Counted from the stretch's first letter, positions 1 through 7,404 are shown. The stretch is DNA of 10,847 nt from an uncultured Kiloniellales bacterium (GCA_947259625.1 CAMYMY010000193.1:1-10847); one strand, 5' to 3'. Numbers and translations are program-made. The notes: generated from the letters alone by a model not told the origin.

Positions 1-75
1 CGTGCGGCCCATGAACTCACGGCGAGAGATCTTGCCGCGCTCTAGCAACTTGCAGTAATAATCACATTCCGTCAT
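1..75 (-). CDS. N-terminus of a Tat-exported protein, probably ABC transporter solute-binding protein (partial)
   Basis: An ATG at 75-73 opens a minus-strand frame that runs off the left edge after 25 codons (MTECDYYCKLLERGK... then SRREFMG). A strong Shine-Dalgarno AGGGAGGT lies at 90-83, 7 nt before the ATG, which fixes the start. SRREFMG at residues 18-24 is a twin-arginine (Tat) export motif, so the product is probably folded in the cytoplasm and exported to the periplasm. A short charged lead with K-x-S-R-R-E-F-[IM]-G-R is common in alphaproteobacterial family-5 (peptide/nickel-type) solute-binding proteins, so that is the best guess. Only the signal region is visible and other Tat substrates cannot be excluded. 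The real start and the Tat signal are well supported; the product name is inference. Confidence 0.6.
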   Translation of the reverse strand, partial: MTECDYYCKLLERGKISRREFMGRT

Positions 76-90
76 GATCTTGACCTCCCT

Positions 91-527
91 TGTTCTTTCC
101 GTTTCGCACGGACCTGGATCGAAAGATTCCCCGATCCTGCTGTTGTTCGATTTTCTCTTTCCGGACCAGCCGGGCGAGCGCAGGCAAGTTTTGTTCATTC
201 TGGCAAGATTGCAGGAAACAATCAAACATCGATATCGGATTCATTTGCCGGACCGCTCCGCAGAGGAGCCTCCGATCCCGCCGGAGTCGCGGAATTACGT
301 GGCGCGCGAACCCAAAAAAACGCCGGAAATTCTTGGGAAGGATGGAACTACGACCGCTCACACCGGCGCGGCCTTCACCCTACGGACGATCCGTCGAGAG
401 GCCGTGGTGATGTCCGACTTTCGAGGATGCGGCCTGCCGCGCGACCGGGCCGCTGTTAGGTGTTCTCAGGGGCGGAATACGGAGTCAAAGAAACGCAGGC
501 TGGCGGCAGGCATGTTTGTCGCCGCCG
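91..527. other. Intergenic region without a convincing gene
   Basis: About 437 bp separate the Tat-protein start from the end of the small secreted-protein gene. Frames open on both strands, including a plus frame at 74-535 and a minus frame at 361-62, but their products show no recognisable domain, no good ribosome-binding site and skewed Arg/Pro composition. The stretch is less GC-biased than its surroundings, especially at 60-250. It holds the candidate promoter at 197-225, an A7 run at 314-320 (T7 on the minus strand) beside a CGCCGG/CCGGCG pair (321-326 and 363-368), and four GANTC sites (near 125, 238, 284 and 482). It is best read as the upstream regulatory region of the minus-strand Tat-protein gene. 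Confidence 0.5.
197..225 (-). promoter_or_regulatory. Candidate sigma-70-type promoter for the Tat-protein gene
   Basis: On the minus strand TTGATT (225-220) is followed after exactly 17 nt by CAGAAT (202-197). Each hexamer matches 4 of 6 consensus bases. It would give a transcript start near 190 and a leader of about 115 nt before the ATG at 75. The call rests only on spacing and similarity and could be chance. Confidence 0.3.
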
Positions 528-773
528 CTACTTGACGCCGAGGATTTCCTTGGCCTTGGCCAGGGTCGTCACTGCTTTCTCATGCTTGTCGGCAAGATGC
601 ATCTCCTCGCCGTAAGCGCGGCGCGCCATCACCTCGGCCCTCTGCGTGACGGTCAGTCCCCTGCTTGCGGCGAACTCCCGGTCGATCGTGGCCATGTCGC
701 CACTACAATCGTGGGTAAAAGTAGCGCCTGCAAGCGCGACCCACAGGGCGGTAGCTGTTATAATGACTCGCAT
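528..773 (-). CDS. Small secreted protein of unknown function (81 aa)
   Basis: The start ATG at 773-771 is chosen because AAGGAAGAGA (787-778) sits just upstream and because the first 17 or so residues (MRVIITATALWVALAGA) form a short charged end plus hydrophobic core, that is, a Sec signal peptide. An in-frame ATG further upstream (866) would put non-hydrophobic sequence in front of it. The mature part is about 60 residues with one Cys (C23) and is mostly helical, ending in G-E-E-M-H-L-A-D-K-H-E-K-A-V-T-T-L-A-K-A-K-E-I-L-G-V. This ending resembles a family of short alphaproteobacterial periplasmic proteins with a GE-x-LH-x-x-x-KH-x-x-(S/A)V-x-TL-x-x-AK ending, for which I know no function. 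No lipobox is seen. It is transcribed divergently from mmsA and has no partner on its own strand. Function is unknown; that it is a gene is well supported. Confidence 0.75.
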   Translation of the reverse strand: MRVIITATALWVALAGATFTHDCSGDMATIDREFAASRGLTVTQRAEVMARRAYGEEMHLADKHEKAVTTLAKAKEILGVK

Positions 774-951
774 CGAGTCTCTTCCTTTGCCGGCTGTATC
801 ACCCATTTCCGGATGGCCTCCGTCCTGAAGGCCTCGACTGCCCCGAACCCCGCAGAGAAGCAACAAGCCGCAGGAGTCGCGTGTCGGGCCTGGGTCTGGA
901 CCGAGTCCACCCTATCCTGGAATAGTAAAGCAACCGAGAAGCGGCGAGAAT

Positions 952-977
952 CCTGATGATTGCTACGTCGCATCAGG
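952..977. repeat. Inverted repeat CCTGATG-N12-CATCAGG upstream of mmsA
   Basis: Perfect 7-bp arms at 952-958 and 971-977 are separated by 12 nt (arm centres 19 bp apart). It lies about 120 bp upstream of the mmsA ATG in the divergent region. The geometry, with two half-sites about two helical turns apart, fits a dimeric transcription-factor operator, but no regulator is visible in the window. Confidence 0.35.
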
Positions 978-999
978 GATTTCCCTTAATTGCGGTGTT

Positions 1000-1037
1000 C
1001 TGCCGGCGGCGATTGCGGGTTTCGCTCCGCCGGGCAG
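1000..1037 (+). repeat. Bulged GC-rich hairpin in the mmsA leader
   Basis: CTGCCGGCGG (1000-1009) pairs with CCGCCGGGCAG (1027-1037), leaving one unpaired G and a loop of 17 nt. It ends 59 nt before the mmsA ATG. There is no following T-run, so it is not a standard intrinsic terminator. It may be a leader structure or simply GC-rich chance. Confidence 0.3.
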
Positions 1038-1055
1038 TGCGGCTATGCTGGATGC

Positions 1056-1069
1056 CGAATCAGGATTCG
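1056..1069. repeat. 14-bp palindrome CGAATC-AG-GATTCG in the mmsA leader
   Basis: Six-base arms at 1056-1061 and 1064-1069 flank a 2-nt centre, 27 bp before the mmsA start codon. Each arm contains one GANTC site (GAATC at 1057, GATTC at 1064), so the dyad carries two potential CcrM methylation sites 7 bp apart. Its position, between any likely promoter and the ribosome-binding site, is typical for a repressor operator. Confidence 0.35.
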
Positions 1070-1096
1070 TCGCGGGCAGCTTAGCCGGGAGGGGTT

Positions 1097-2593
<1,497 letters not shown>

Positions 2594-2609
2594 CGGAGGG
2601 GCCGCTCCG
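2594..2609. terminator. Possible weak hairpin between mmsA and the receiver gene
   Basis: CGGAG (2594-2598) and CTCCG (2605-2609) form a 5-bp stem with a 6-nt loop directly after the mmsA stop codon, within the 31-nt gap between two convergent genes. There is no T-run on either strand, so termination may need Rho or other signals. Weak evidence. Confidence 0.2.
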
Positions 2610-2624
2610 ACCCCGCGAGGGATG

Positions 2625-3044
2625 CTAAGCGGCCCGGTCGAAGGCTTGGTCGAGGGCCCGGGCGACGGCCCAGAGCGGCACCGGTTTCTCGATCACCATG
2701 AAGACCTCGAGGTCGGCCTGCTTGGCCTCGCTCACGGCGTCGTCGTAGCCGGACATCAAGATGACCTCGGGCCTGGGCGTTGCCTGGCGGATGCGCCGGG
2801 CGATCTCGAGGCCGCTCATGTCCGGCAGGCAGACGTCGAGCAGAACGACTTCGGGCCGCTGGGCCTCGAGGGTCTCGAGGGTCTCGGCGCCGTTCTTGGC
2901 GAGGAGGCAGCGGATACCTTGGCGACCGAGGTAGGTGGCAAGCTGTTCCCGGAGCGTGTCGTCGTCGTCGGCGATGAGCACGCTGTGCGCGGTCGGCGGG
3001 AGAGACTGGCGCTCCGGGGCTGGCTCGTGCAGGCTCATGACCAT
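2625..3044 (-). CDS. Stand-alone response-regulator receiver domain protein (139 aa)
   Basis: The product is essentially one CheY-like receiver domain with a short N-terminal tail. Residues in the expected places are the acidic pocket D26/D27 (VLIADDDD), the phospho-acceptor D70 (VVLLDVCLPDMSG), the switch Ser98 (VILMSGYDD) and K120 (MVIEKPV). No DNA-binding or enzymatic output domain follows, so it would act by phosphorylation-dependent protein contact or as a phosphate relay. No histidine kinase is in the window. The ATG at 3044 has an AGG only 3 nt ahead; the third codon is also ATG (3038) and lies 9 nt after that AGG, so the true product may be 137 aa. It lies 46 nt downstream of the methyltransferase on the same strand and may be co-transcribed with it. 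Domain certain, partner unknown. Confidence 0.9.
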   Translation of the reverse strand: MVMSLHEPAPERQSLPPTAHSVLIADDDDTLREQLATYLGRQGIRCLLAKNGAETLETLEAQRPEVVLLDVCLPDMSGLEIARRIRQATPRPEVILMSGYDDAVSEAKQADLEVFMVIEKPVPLWAVARALDQAFDRAA

Positions 3045-3090
3045 CAGCCTAGAACGACGCGGTTACCGAGCGATTAACATAACGTTCGCT

Positions 3091-4137
3091 TCAGGGCTTG
3101 GCGAGTACCATCAGGCGCGACAGATAGACCCGCTCGACCTGCTCCAGGGTAAGCCCTGCGGTGGCGAAGGCGGCCGGCAGATCCTGGCGGATGTAGTCCG
3201 CGTAATAGGGCTCGTGAAAGGCCACCGGGAAATACTCCAGCAGGCCGTCGTAATCCGGCTCGTCGCCGAGCTGAAGCGAGTCCAGGAAGATGAGTTTTCC
3301 GCCCGGCCTCAGGATGCGCGCGATCTCACGGGCGACGCGCCCGCGGACGCTTCGGGGCAGCTCATGGAACAGATAGATGCACGTGACGACGTCGCAGCTG
3401 CCATCCGGAAGACCGGTTGCCTCGGCCGGCGCTTTGATGAAATCGACGCGGCGCCAGGGGCTCAGCAGCTCCCGCGCCCTGGCCAGGTAGGCCGGACTGA
3501 GGTCGAGCGCGGTGATCTCGAGGCGTGGATAGTTGTCCTTGACAAAGGTGAGAAACCGCCCGGTCCCGCAGGCTAGGTCGACGAGGCGCGTGTCGGCGCT
3601 TCGCCGCCCCTCGAGAAAGTGGTGGAGCGGCACCAGGGCCTGCCGGCGCATGGCGTCGGCGCCGCCGCCGAACAAGACCTCGACCTGATGATCATAGAGC
3701 TCGGCCGAGCGCCGGCTCAGGTAGCCGTCGGTCTGATAGTGGAAATTCTGCAGGTAGTAGGACGGCAGGCCGTCTTGTGGCGGACCGTCGCGCCGGACCT
3801 CCCGGGCGTCGCGGGCATGGCGCCGGCGTTCCACCTGTCGCAGGTCGGCGAAATACCTGCCGGCGTCGGCCAGGGCTCTTAAGGGGGACGCCGCCAGATC
3901 ATGCGGCATTCGGTAGTGGCCCGCTTCGATGTTGCGCCAGTCCCGCATCAGAAGCTCGAGGAGATCGGCGCGGACACGCCGCGGCCCGGGGAATCGCCCG
4001 GCGATCGGACGGCGCGTCTCGACCGGCTTGGTGAGCCGGGCGGTCAGCCAGTACTGGCTCCAGAACAGGCCGACGCGCGCGCTTTGTCCGACCGCATAGG
4101 CGGTCCGCGCCAGCGGTGAGAGGGGCGGCCCGGCCAC
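3091..4137 (-). CDS. Class I SAM-dependent methyltransferase (348 aa), substrate unknown
   Basis: Residues 183-290 form a Rossmann-type methyltransferase: motif I LVDLACGTGRF (185-195), the acidic residue after strand 2 at D212 (ITALDLS), motif IV region CDVVTCIYLFHELP (248-261) and LRPGGKLIFLDS (276-287). The roughly 180-residue N-terminal part is not a known catalytic domain but contains PSYYLQNFHYQTDGYLS (125-141) and YDHQVEVLFGGGADAMRRQAL. I recall this signature from a family of uncharacterised methyltransferases in proteobacteria and cyanobacteria. The start is GTG (4137-4135), supported by GAGGA at 4149-4145 inside the end of the preceding SDR gene and by the 3-nt gap to that gene's stop, which makes translational coupling very likely. 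The substrate cannot be read from sequence; the HELP-type motif IV suggests a small-molecule rather than DNA substrate. Confidence 0.88.
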   Translation of the reverse strand: MAGPPLSPLARTAYAVGQSARVGLFWSQYWLTARLTKPVETRRPIAGRFPGPRRVRADLLELLMRDWRNIEAGHYRMPHDLAASPLRALADAGRYFADLRQVERRRHARDAREVRRDGPPQDGLPSYYLQNFHYQTDGYLSRRSAELYDHQVEVLFGGGADAMRRQALVPLHHFLEGRRSADTRLVDLACGTGRFLTFVKDNYPRLEITALDLSPAYLARARELLSPWRRVDFIKAPAEATGLPDGSCDVVTCIYLFHELPRSVRGRVAREIARILRPGGKLIFLDSLQLGDEPDYDGLLEYFPVAFHEPYYADYIRQDLPAAFATAGLTLEQVERVYLSRLMVLAKP

Positions 4138-4140
4138 GAC

Positions 4141-4941
4141 TCAGTCCTCTCCTGCCCGGCGCCGCCGGCCCCAACGCCGCATGGTGCGGCGCGCGCCCGC
4201 TTGCAGCAGGGGCCGGGGCGCCAGGCGGGTGGCGGCAGCCGCCAGCCGGTTGGTGCCGCCGACCACGTGGACCGTGCGCCGGCCGAGCGCCGCCAGGCCT
4301 TCGCGCACCACTTGGCGCGGGTTGGCCATGGCGGCGGGCTTCAGATTCGGCAATCCCGAGCGGTCGAAGAAGTTGGAGTGCGTTGGTCCGGGGCAAAGCG
4401 CCAGCACGTCCACCGGAACTCCGTGCAGCTCTCCGGCCAGGCTCTCGGCGAAGGACAGATCGAAGGCCTTGGTGGCCGTGTAGGTGGCGAGCCCGGGCAG
4501 CGGGTAGAAGGCGGCCGTGCTAGCAACGACGATCACGCCGGCCCGCCGGCCGCTCTCGGTCGCCCGCGCCAGCATGCCCGGCAGGAGCGCCCGGGTCAGC
4601 AGCACCGGCGCCAGGCAGTTCACCTGGATCATCTCGCCCTCGCGCTCCGCCGGGTTGTCGACGAAGGGCACGAAGTAGCCGAGCCCGGCATTGTTGATCA
4701 GCAGGTCGATCGGCAGCTCTGCCGCGCGGGCGATCAGCGCCTGTCGGCCGGCGTCCCCGGCAAGGTCGGCGGCCAGGGTCTCGACCTGACGTCCCGGTTC
4801 GGCCAGCTCCTCGGCGAGGGCCGCCAGCCGCGCCTCGTCGCGGCCGGTCAGGAGCAGGCCGGTCGTTCGCGCCAGCTCGCGGGCGAAGGCCTCGCCGATG
4901 CCGCTGGTCGCGCCGGTGATCAAGGCGAACCCATAACCCAT
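4141..4941 (-). CDS. Short-chain dehydrogenase/reductase (SDR) family oxidoreductase (266 aa)
   Basis: A classical SDR of COG0300/DltE type: the dinucleotide-binding TGATSGIG is at residues 9-16, NNAG at 83-86, and the catalytic set is N108, S141 (VVASTAAF), Y154 and K158 (YTATK). PGPTHSNFF (185-193) follows the active site. The C-terminus is Arg-rich and basic. These features indicate an NAD(P)(H)-dependent alcohol/ketone oxidoreductase in the cytoplasm; the substrate is not predictable. The ATG at 4941-4939 is chosen because the fold begins three residues later. The frame stays open to 5079, but that extension has no SDR similarity and would overlap pgk. A modest GGGGCG precedes the ATG. 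It is read first in a tight SDR-methyltransferase-receiver cluster and diverges from pgk with 131 bp between starts. Confidence 0.88.
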   Translation of the reverse strand: MGYGFALITGATSGIGEAFARELARTTGLLLTGRDEARLAALAEELAEPGRQVETLAADLAGDAGRQALIARAAELPIDLLINNAGLGYFVPFVDNPAEREGEMIQVNCLAPVLLTRALLPGMLARATESGRRAGVIVVASTAAFYPLPGLATYTATKAFDLSFAESLAGELHGVPVDVLALCPGPTHSNFFDRSGLPNLKPAAMANPRQVVREGLAALGRRTVHVVGGTNRLAAAATRLAPRPLLQAGARRTMRRWGRRRRAGED

Positions 4942-4959
4942 AATGCGCCCCGTGGCAGT

Positions 4960-4973
4960 CTTGCGCCTGCAAG
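4960..4973. repeat. Small inverted repeat CTTGC-GCCT-GCAAG upstream of the SDR gene
   Basis: Perfect 5-bp arms (4960-4964 and 4969-4973) with a 4-nt centre lie 18-32 nt upstream of the SDR start codon. It could be an operator or a leader hairpin for the minus-strand cluster. Short enough to be chance. Confidence 0.2.
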
Positions 4974-5019
4974 CCTGGGTCCGGCTCGCCGGGAAGTCAA
5001 CCGACCCGGCGGCCGGGGC

Positions 5020-5048
5020 TTGCCATAGACCCGCCTGTTCCGTATTCA
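5020..5048 (+). promoter_or_regulatory. Candidate sigma-70-type promoter of pgk
   Basis: TTGCCA (5020-5025, 5 of 6 consensus bases) is followed after exactly 17 nt by TATTCA (5043-5048, 3 of 6). This predicts a transcript start near 5055 and a short leader of about 18 nt before the pgk ATG, which still leaves room for the GGAG ribosome-binding site at 5061-5064. Confidence 0.42.
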
Positions 5049-5061
5049 CTGCATAACAGTG
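5047..5061. repeat. 15-bp dyad CACTG-CATAA-CAGTG at the pgk transcription/translation start
   Basis: Perfect 5-bp arms (5047-5051 and 5057-5061) surround CATAA. The dyad overlaps the end of the proposed -10 box, covers the predicted transcript start, and its last base is the first G of the GGAG ribosome-binding site. That location would suit a repressor operator or a small hairpin masking the ribosome site. Confidence 0.3.
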
Positions 5062-5072
5062 GAGAATTCGGG

Positions 5073-6278
5073 ATGGCACAGTTCAACACCCTTGAAGACC
5101 TGGATGTGGCGGGACGCCGCGTGCTGCTGCGCGCCGATCTCAACGTCCCCATGCAGGCCGGGCGGGTCACCGATACAACCCGTATCGATCGCCTGGTGCC
5201 GACCATAAGCGAGCTCGTCGACAGGGGCGCGCGCATCGTTCTGCTGTCCCACTTCGGCAGGCCAAAAGGGAAGCCCGTTCCGGAGCTGTCTTTGGCGCCG
5301 CTCGTCGCACCCCTTTCGACGGCATTGGGCGGCCGGCCGGTCGTCTTCGCCACCGACTGCGTCGGCCCGGCGGCGTCCGAGGCGGTGGCGGGCCTGGGCG
5401 ACGGCCAGGTGGCCCTGCTCGAGAACCTGAGGTTTCATGCGGGCGAGGAGGCGAACGACGCCGGCTTCGCCGCGGACCTCGCGAAGCTCGGCGATATCTA
5501 TGTGAACGACGCCTTTTCCACCGCACACCGCGCCCATGCCTCGGTCGAGTCGCTGGCGCGCCTGCTGCCGGCGGCGGCCGGCCGCCTGATGCAGGGCGAG
5601 CTGGAACACCTGGCCAACGCCCTCGAGTCGCCTGCGCGGCCGGTTGCGGCGATCGTCGGCGGCGCCAAGATCTCGACCAAGCTCGACCTGCTCGGCAATC
5701 TTGTGCGGCGGGTCGACGTGCTGGTGATCGGCGGCGGCATGGCGAACACCTTTCTGAACGCGCTGGGCGTGGCGGTCGGCCGTTCGCTCTGCGAGCACGA
5801 CATGGCGGGCACGGCGCGGGCCATCGTCGAGCAGGCCAAGGAAGCCCGCTGCGACGTCGTGCTGCCGAGCGACGCGCTGGTGGCCACCGAACTGAAGGCT
5901 GGCGCGGCGAGCCGCACCGTATCGATCAAGGAGGTGCCCGAGGACGAGATGATCCTCGATGTCGGCCCGGCCACGGCCGCCCATCTGGCGCGGCGTCTGG
6001 GCGACTGCCGCACCCTGGTATGGAACGGGCCGCTCGGCTGTTTCGAGGTGCCGCCTTTCGATGCCGGCACGAACGCCGTGGCGCAGGCGGCGGCGGAACT
6101 GACCCGCGCCGGGCGGCTGCTGTCGGTGGCTGGCGGCGGAGATACCGTGGCGGCGCTCGCCCATGCCGGGGTAGCGGATGGTTTCTCCTATGTCTCGACC
6201 GCCGGCGGCGCCTTTCTCGAATGGCTGGAAGGTAAGACCCTGCCCGGCGTCGCCGCGCTCGAGGTGGCAGCCGGCTGA
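5073..6278 (+). CDS. pgk: Phosphoglycerate kinase
   Basis: The 401-aa product is a full-length PGK, which transfers the acyl phosphate of 1,3-bisphosphoglycerate to ADP in glycolysis and runs in reverse in gluconeogenesis or the Calvin cycle. The N-domain carries the substrate-binding set DLNVP (22-26), R37, HFGRPKG (60-66), LLENLRFHAGEEAND (115-129) and NDAFSTAHRAHAS (145-157). The hinge and C-domain carry GGAKISTKLDLL (196-207), VLVIGGGMANTFL (216-228), WNGPLGCFE (317-325), the nucleotide-phosphate loop GGGDT (354-358) and STAGGAFLEWLEGKTLPG (375-392). The ATG has GGAG at 5061-5064 with 8-nt spacing. The frame is intact. No gap, tkt or fba gene adjoins it in this window, so it seems to be its own unit between a divergent SDR gene and convergent mreB. 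Confidence 0.97.
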   Translation: MAQFNTLEDLDVAGRRVLLRADLNVPMQAGRVTDTTRIDRLVPTISELVDRGARIVLLSHFGRPKGKPVPELSLAPLVAPLSTALGGRPVVFATDCVGPAASEAVAGLGDGQVALLENLRFHAGEEANDAGFAADLAKLGDIYVNDAFSTAHRAHASVESLARLLPAAAGRLMQGELEHLANALESPARPVAAIVGGAKISTKLDLLGNLVRRVDVLVIGGGMANTFLNALGVAVGRSLCEHDMAGTARAIVEQAKEARCDVVLPSDALVATELKAGAASRTVSIKEVPEDEMILDVGPATAAHLARRLGDCRTLVWNGPLGCFEVPPFDAGTNAVAQAAAELTRAGRLLSVAGGGDTVAALAHAGVADGFSYVSTAGGAFLEWLEGKTLPGVAALEVAAG

Positions 6279-6279
6279 C

Positions 6280-6296
6280 CGCCGGCGATACCGGCG
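6280..6296 (+). terminator. Possible pgk terminator hairpin
   Basis: CGCCGG (6280-6285) and CCGGCG (6291-6296) form a perfect 6-bp GC stem with loop CGATA, starting 2 nt after the pgk stop codon. No T-run follows, so this is at best a weak or Rho-assisted terminator. A second small dyad, CGGAT-CGGCT-ATCCG, lies at 6308-6322 in the same convergent gap. Confidence 0.3.
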
Positions 6297-6367
6297 ACGT
6301 GCTCTGACGGATCGGCTATCCGCAGTTAATCAGTGCCCGTGCTCCTTGTCCCGGCGCGCCGTGGGGA

Positions 6368-7378
6368 TCAGTGCATGGAGATGAGTAGGCCCTTGAGGGT
6401 TTCCATCTCCTCGAGGCAGCGCCCGGTGCCGAGCACGACGCAGGACAGCGGGTCGTCGGCCAGCACGACCGGCAGGCCGGTTTCCCGGCGCAGAACCTTG
6501 TCGAGGTTGCGCAGCTGCCCGCCGCCGCCGGTCAGCACGATTCCCTTGTCGATGATGTCGGCGGCCAGCTCCGGCGCCGTGTCCTCGAGCGCGTCCTTGA
6601 CCGCCTCGACGATGCCGTTCACCGGGTCGGCCAGGGCTTCGGAGATCTGGCGTTCCGAGATGGTCATTTCCTTCGGCACGCCCTGCGTCAGGTCGCGGCC
6701 CTTGACCTCCATGGACTGGCCGTCGCCGTTTTCGGGCGCGCAGGCCGCGCCGATCTCCTTCTTGATTCGCTCGGAGGTGCTTTCGCCGATCAGCAGGTGA
6801 TGATTGCGCCGGATATAGTGGATGATCGCCTCGTCCATGGTATCGCCGCCGATCCGCGCCGAGCGGGCGTAAACGATGCCGCCCAGCGACAGGACCGCGA
6901 CCTCGGTGGTGCCGCCGCCGACGTCGACCACCATCGAGCCGGTCGGTTCCGTCACCGGCAGGCCGGCGCCGATCGCCGCGGCGATCGCCTCTTCCTCGGC
7001 GGCTTCCTGGATTGCCCGGCGCTCCACCGCGGTCGAGCCCGTGGGCACGCAGATAATGACCTGAGGACTAACGAAACTGCGCCGGTTGTGCACCTTGCGG
7101 ATGAAGTACTTGATCATCTCCTCGGCGACATCGAAGTCGGCGATCACGCCCTCGCGCAGCGGGCGAATGGCATGAATTCCGCCGGGTGTCCGCCCCAGCA
7201 TCAGCTTGGCCTCGTTGCCGACGGCAACCACGCGGCGCCGGTCCTTGATCTCGGCGATGGCGACGACCGAGGGCTCGTTGAGCACGATTCCCTGGCCCCT
7301 GACGGCGACGAGCGTGTTGGCGGTTCCGAGGTCGATCGCCATGTCCGCCGAGAACATTCCGAGAAGACGTGAAAACAT
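6368..7378 (-). CDS. mreB: Rod shape-determining protein MreB, with an apparent ~10-residue internal deletion
   Basis: MreB is the bacterial actin that forms membrane-bound filaments guiding lateral wall synthesis. The 336-aa product opens with an amphipathic membrane-binding helix (MFSRLLGMFS), then phosphate-1 loop DLGTANTLV (16-24), VHNRRSFVSPQVIICVPTG (96-114), phosphate-2 loop VVDVGGGTTEVAV (150-162), IGGDTMDEAI (176-185), IGES-SERIKKEIG (197-210) and adenosine site VLTGGGGQLRNLD (281-293). All are MreB-specific. Compared with the roughly 346-aa family, residues 122-137 read AIQEAAEEEAIAAAIG where the usual form is AIQEAAE-SAGAREVYLI-EEPMAAAIG, so about 10 residues are missing in frame and P is A. 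The start at 7378 is chosen by homology; the upstream GTG at 7429 adds unrelated residues, and no good Shine-Dalgarno is seen. mreC/mreD do not follow; pgk converges instead. Identity is very sure; activity of this form is uncertain. Confidence 0.95.
   Translation of the reverse strand: MFSRLLGMFSADMAIDLGTANTLVAVRGQGIVLNEPSVVAIAEIKDRRRVVAVGNEAKLMLGRTPGGIHAIRPLREGVIADFDVAEEMIKYFIRKVHNRRSFVSPQVIICVPTGSTAVERRAIQEAAEEEAIAAAIGAGLPVTEPTGSMVVDVGGGTTEVAVLSLGGIVYARSARIGGDTMDEAIIHYIRRNHHLLIGESTSERIKKEIGAACAPENGDGQSMEVKGRDLTQGVPKEMTISERQISEALADPVNGIVEAVKDALEDTAPELAADIIDKGIVLTGGGGQLRNLDKVLRRETGLPVVLADDPLSCVVLGTGRCLEEMETLKGLLISMH
6970..6987. repeat. 18-bp perfect palindrome inside mreB
   Basis: CGATCGCCGCGGCGATCG at 6970-6987 is identical to its reverse complement. 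It encodes the AIAAAI part of MreB and begins about 7 nt from the point where the ~30 nt appear to be missing. GC-rich coding DNA makes such palindromes more likely than in neutral sequence, but its closeness to the gap is notable. Confidence 0.8.
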
Positions 7379-7404
7379 ATGGCTTTGTCCGGCTGCTGGG
7401 GCTC

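Larger units (their letters stand above)
774..1096. promoter_or_regulatory. Divergent regulatory region between the secreted-protein gene and mmsA
   Basis: This 323-bp stretch separates two divergent starts and contains no plausible gene. It must hold both promoters, though I find no hexamer pair good enough to name. It carries three inverted repeats (952-977, 1000-1037, 1056-1069), listed separately. GANTC sites occur at 775, 874, 903, 948, 1057 and 1064, with a seventh just inside the secreted-protein gene at 765. That density is far above the rest of the window and suggests methylation-sensitive or otherwise regulated control. Confidence 0.45.

Noticed and set aside
74..535. 153-codon plus frame in the left intergenic region
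   Set aside because: No ribosome-binding site, no recognisable domain, and its start overlaps the start codon of the opposite Tat-protein gene.
4979..5001. Sigma-70 promoter for the SDR from TTGACT at 5001-4996
   Set aside because: The hexamer at the right spacing (CAGGCT) has only about 2 of 6 matching bases.
4942..5079. 46-residue N-terminal extension of the SDR
   Set aside because: The SDR fold begins at MGYGFALITG; the extension would overlap the pgk promoter and start, and has no SDR character.
5046..6164. 372-codon minus frame opposite pgk
   Set aside because: Antisense shadow with low-complexity Arg/Gln/His composition; pgk on the plus strand is unmistakable.
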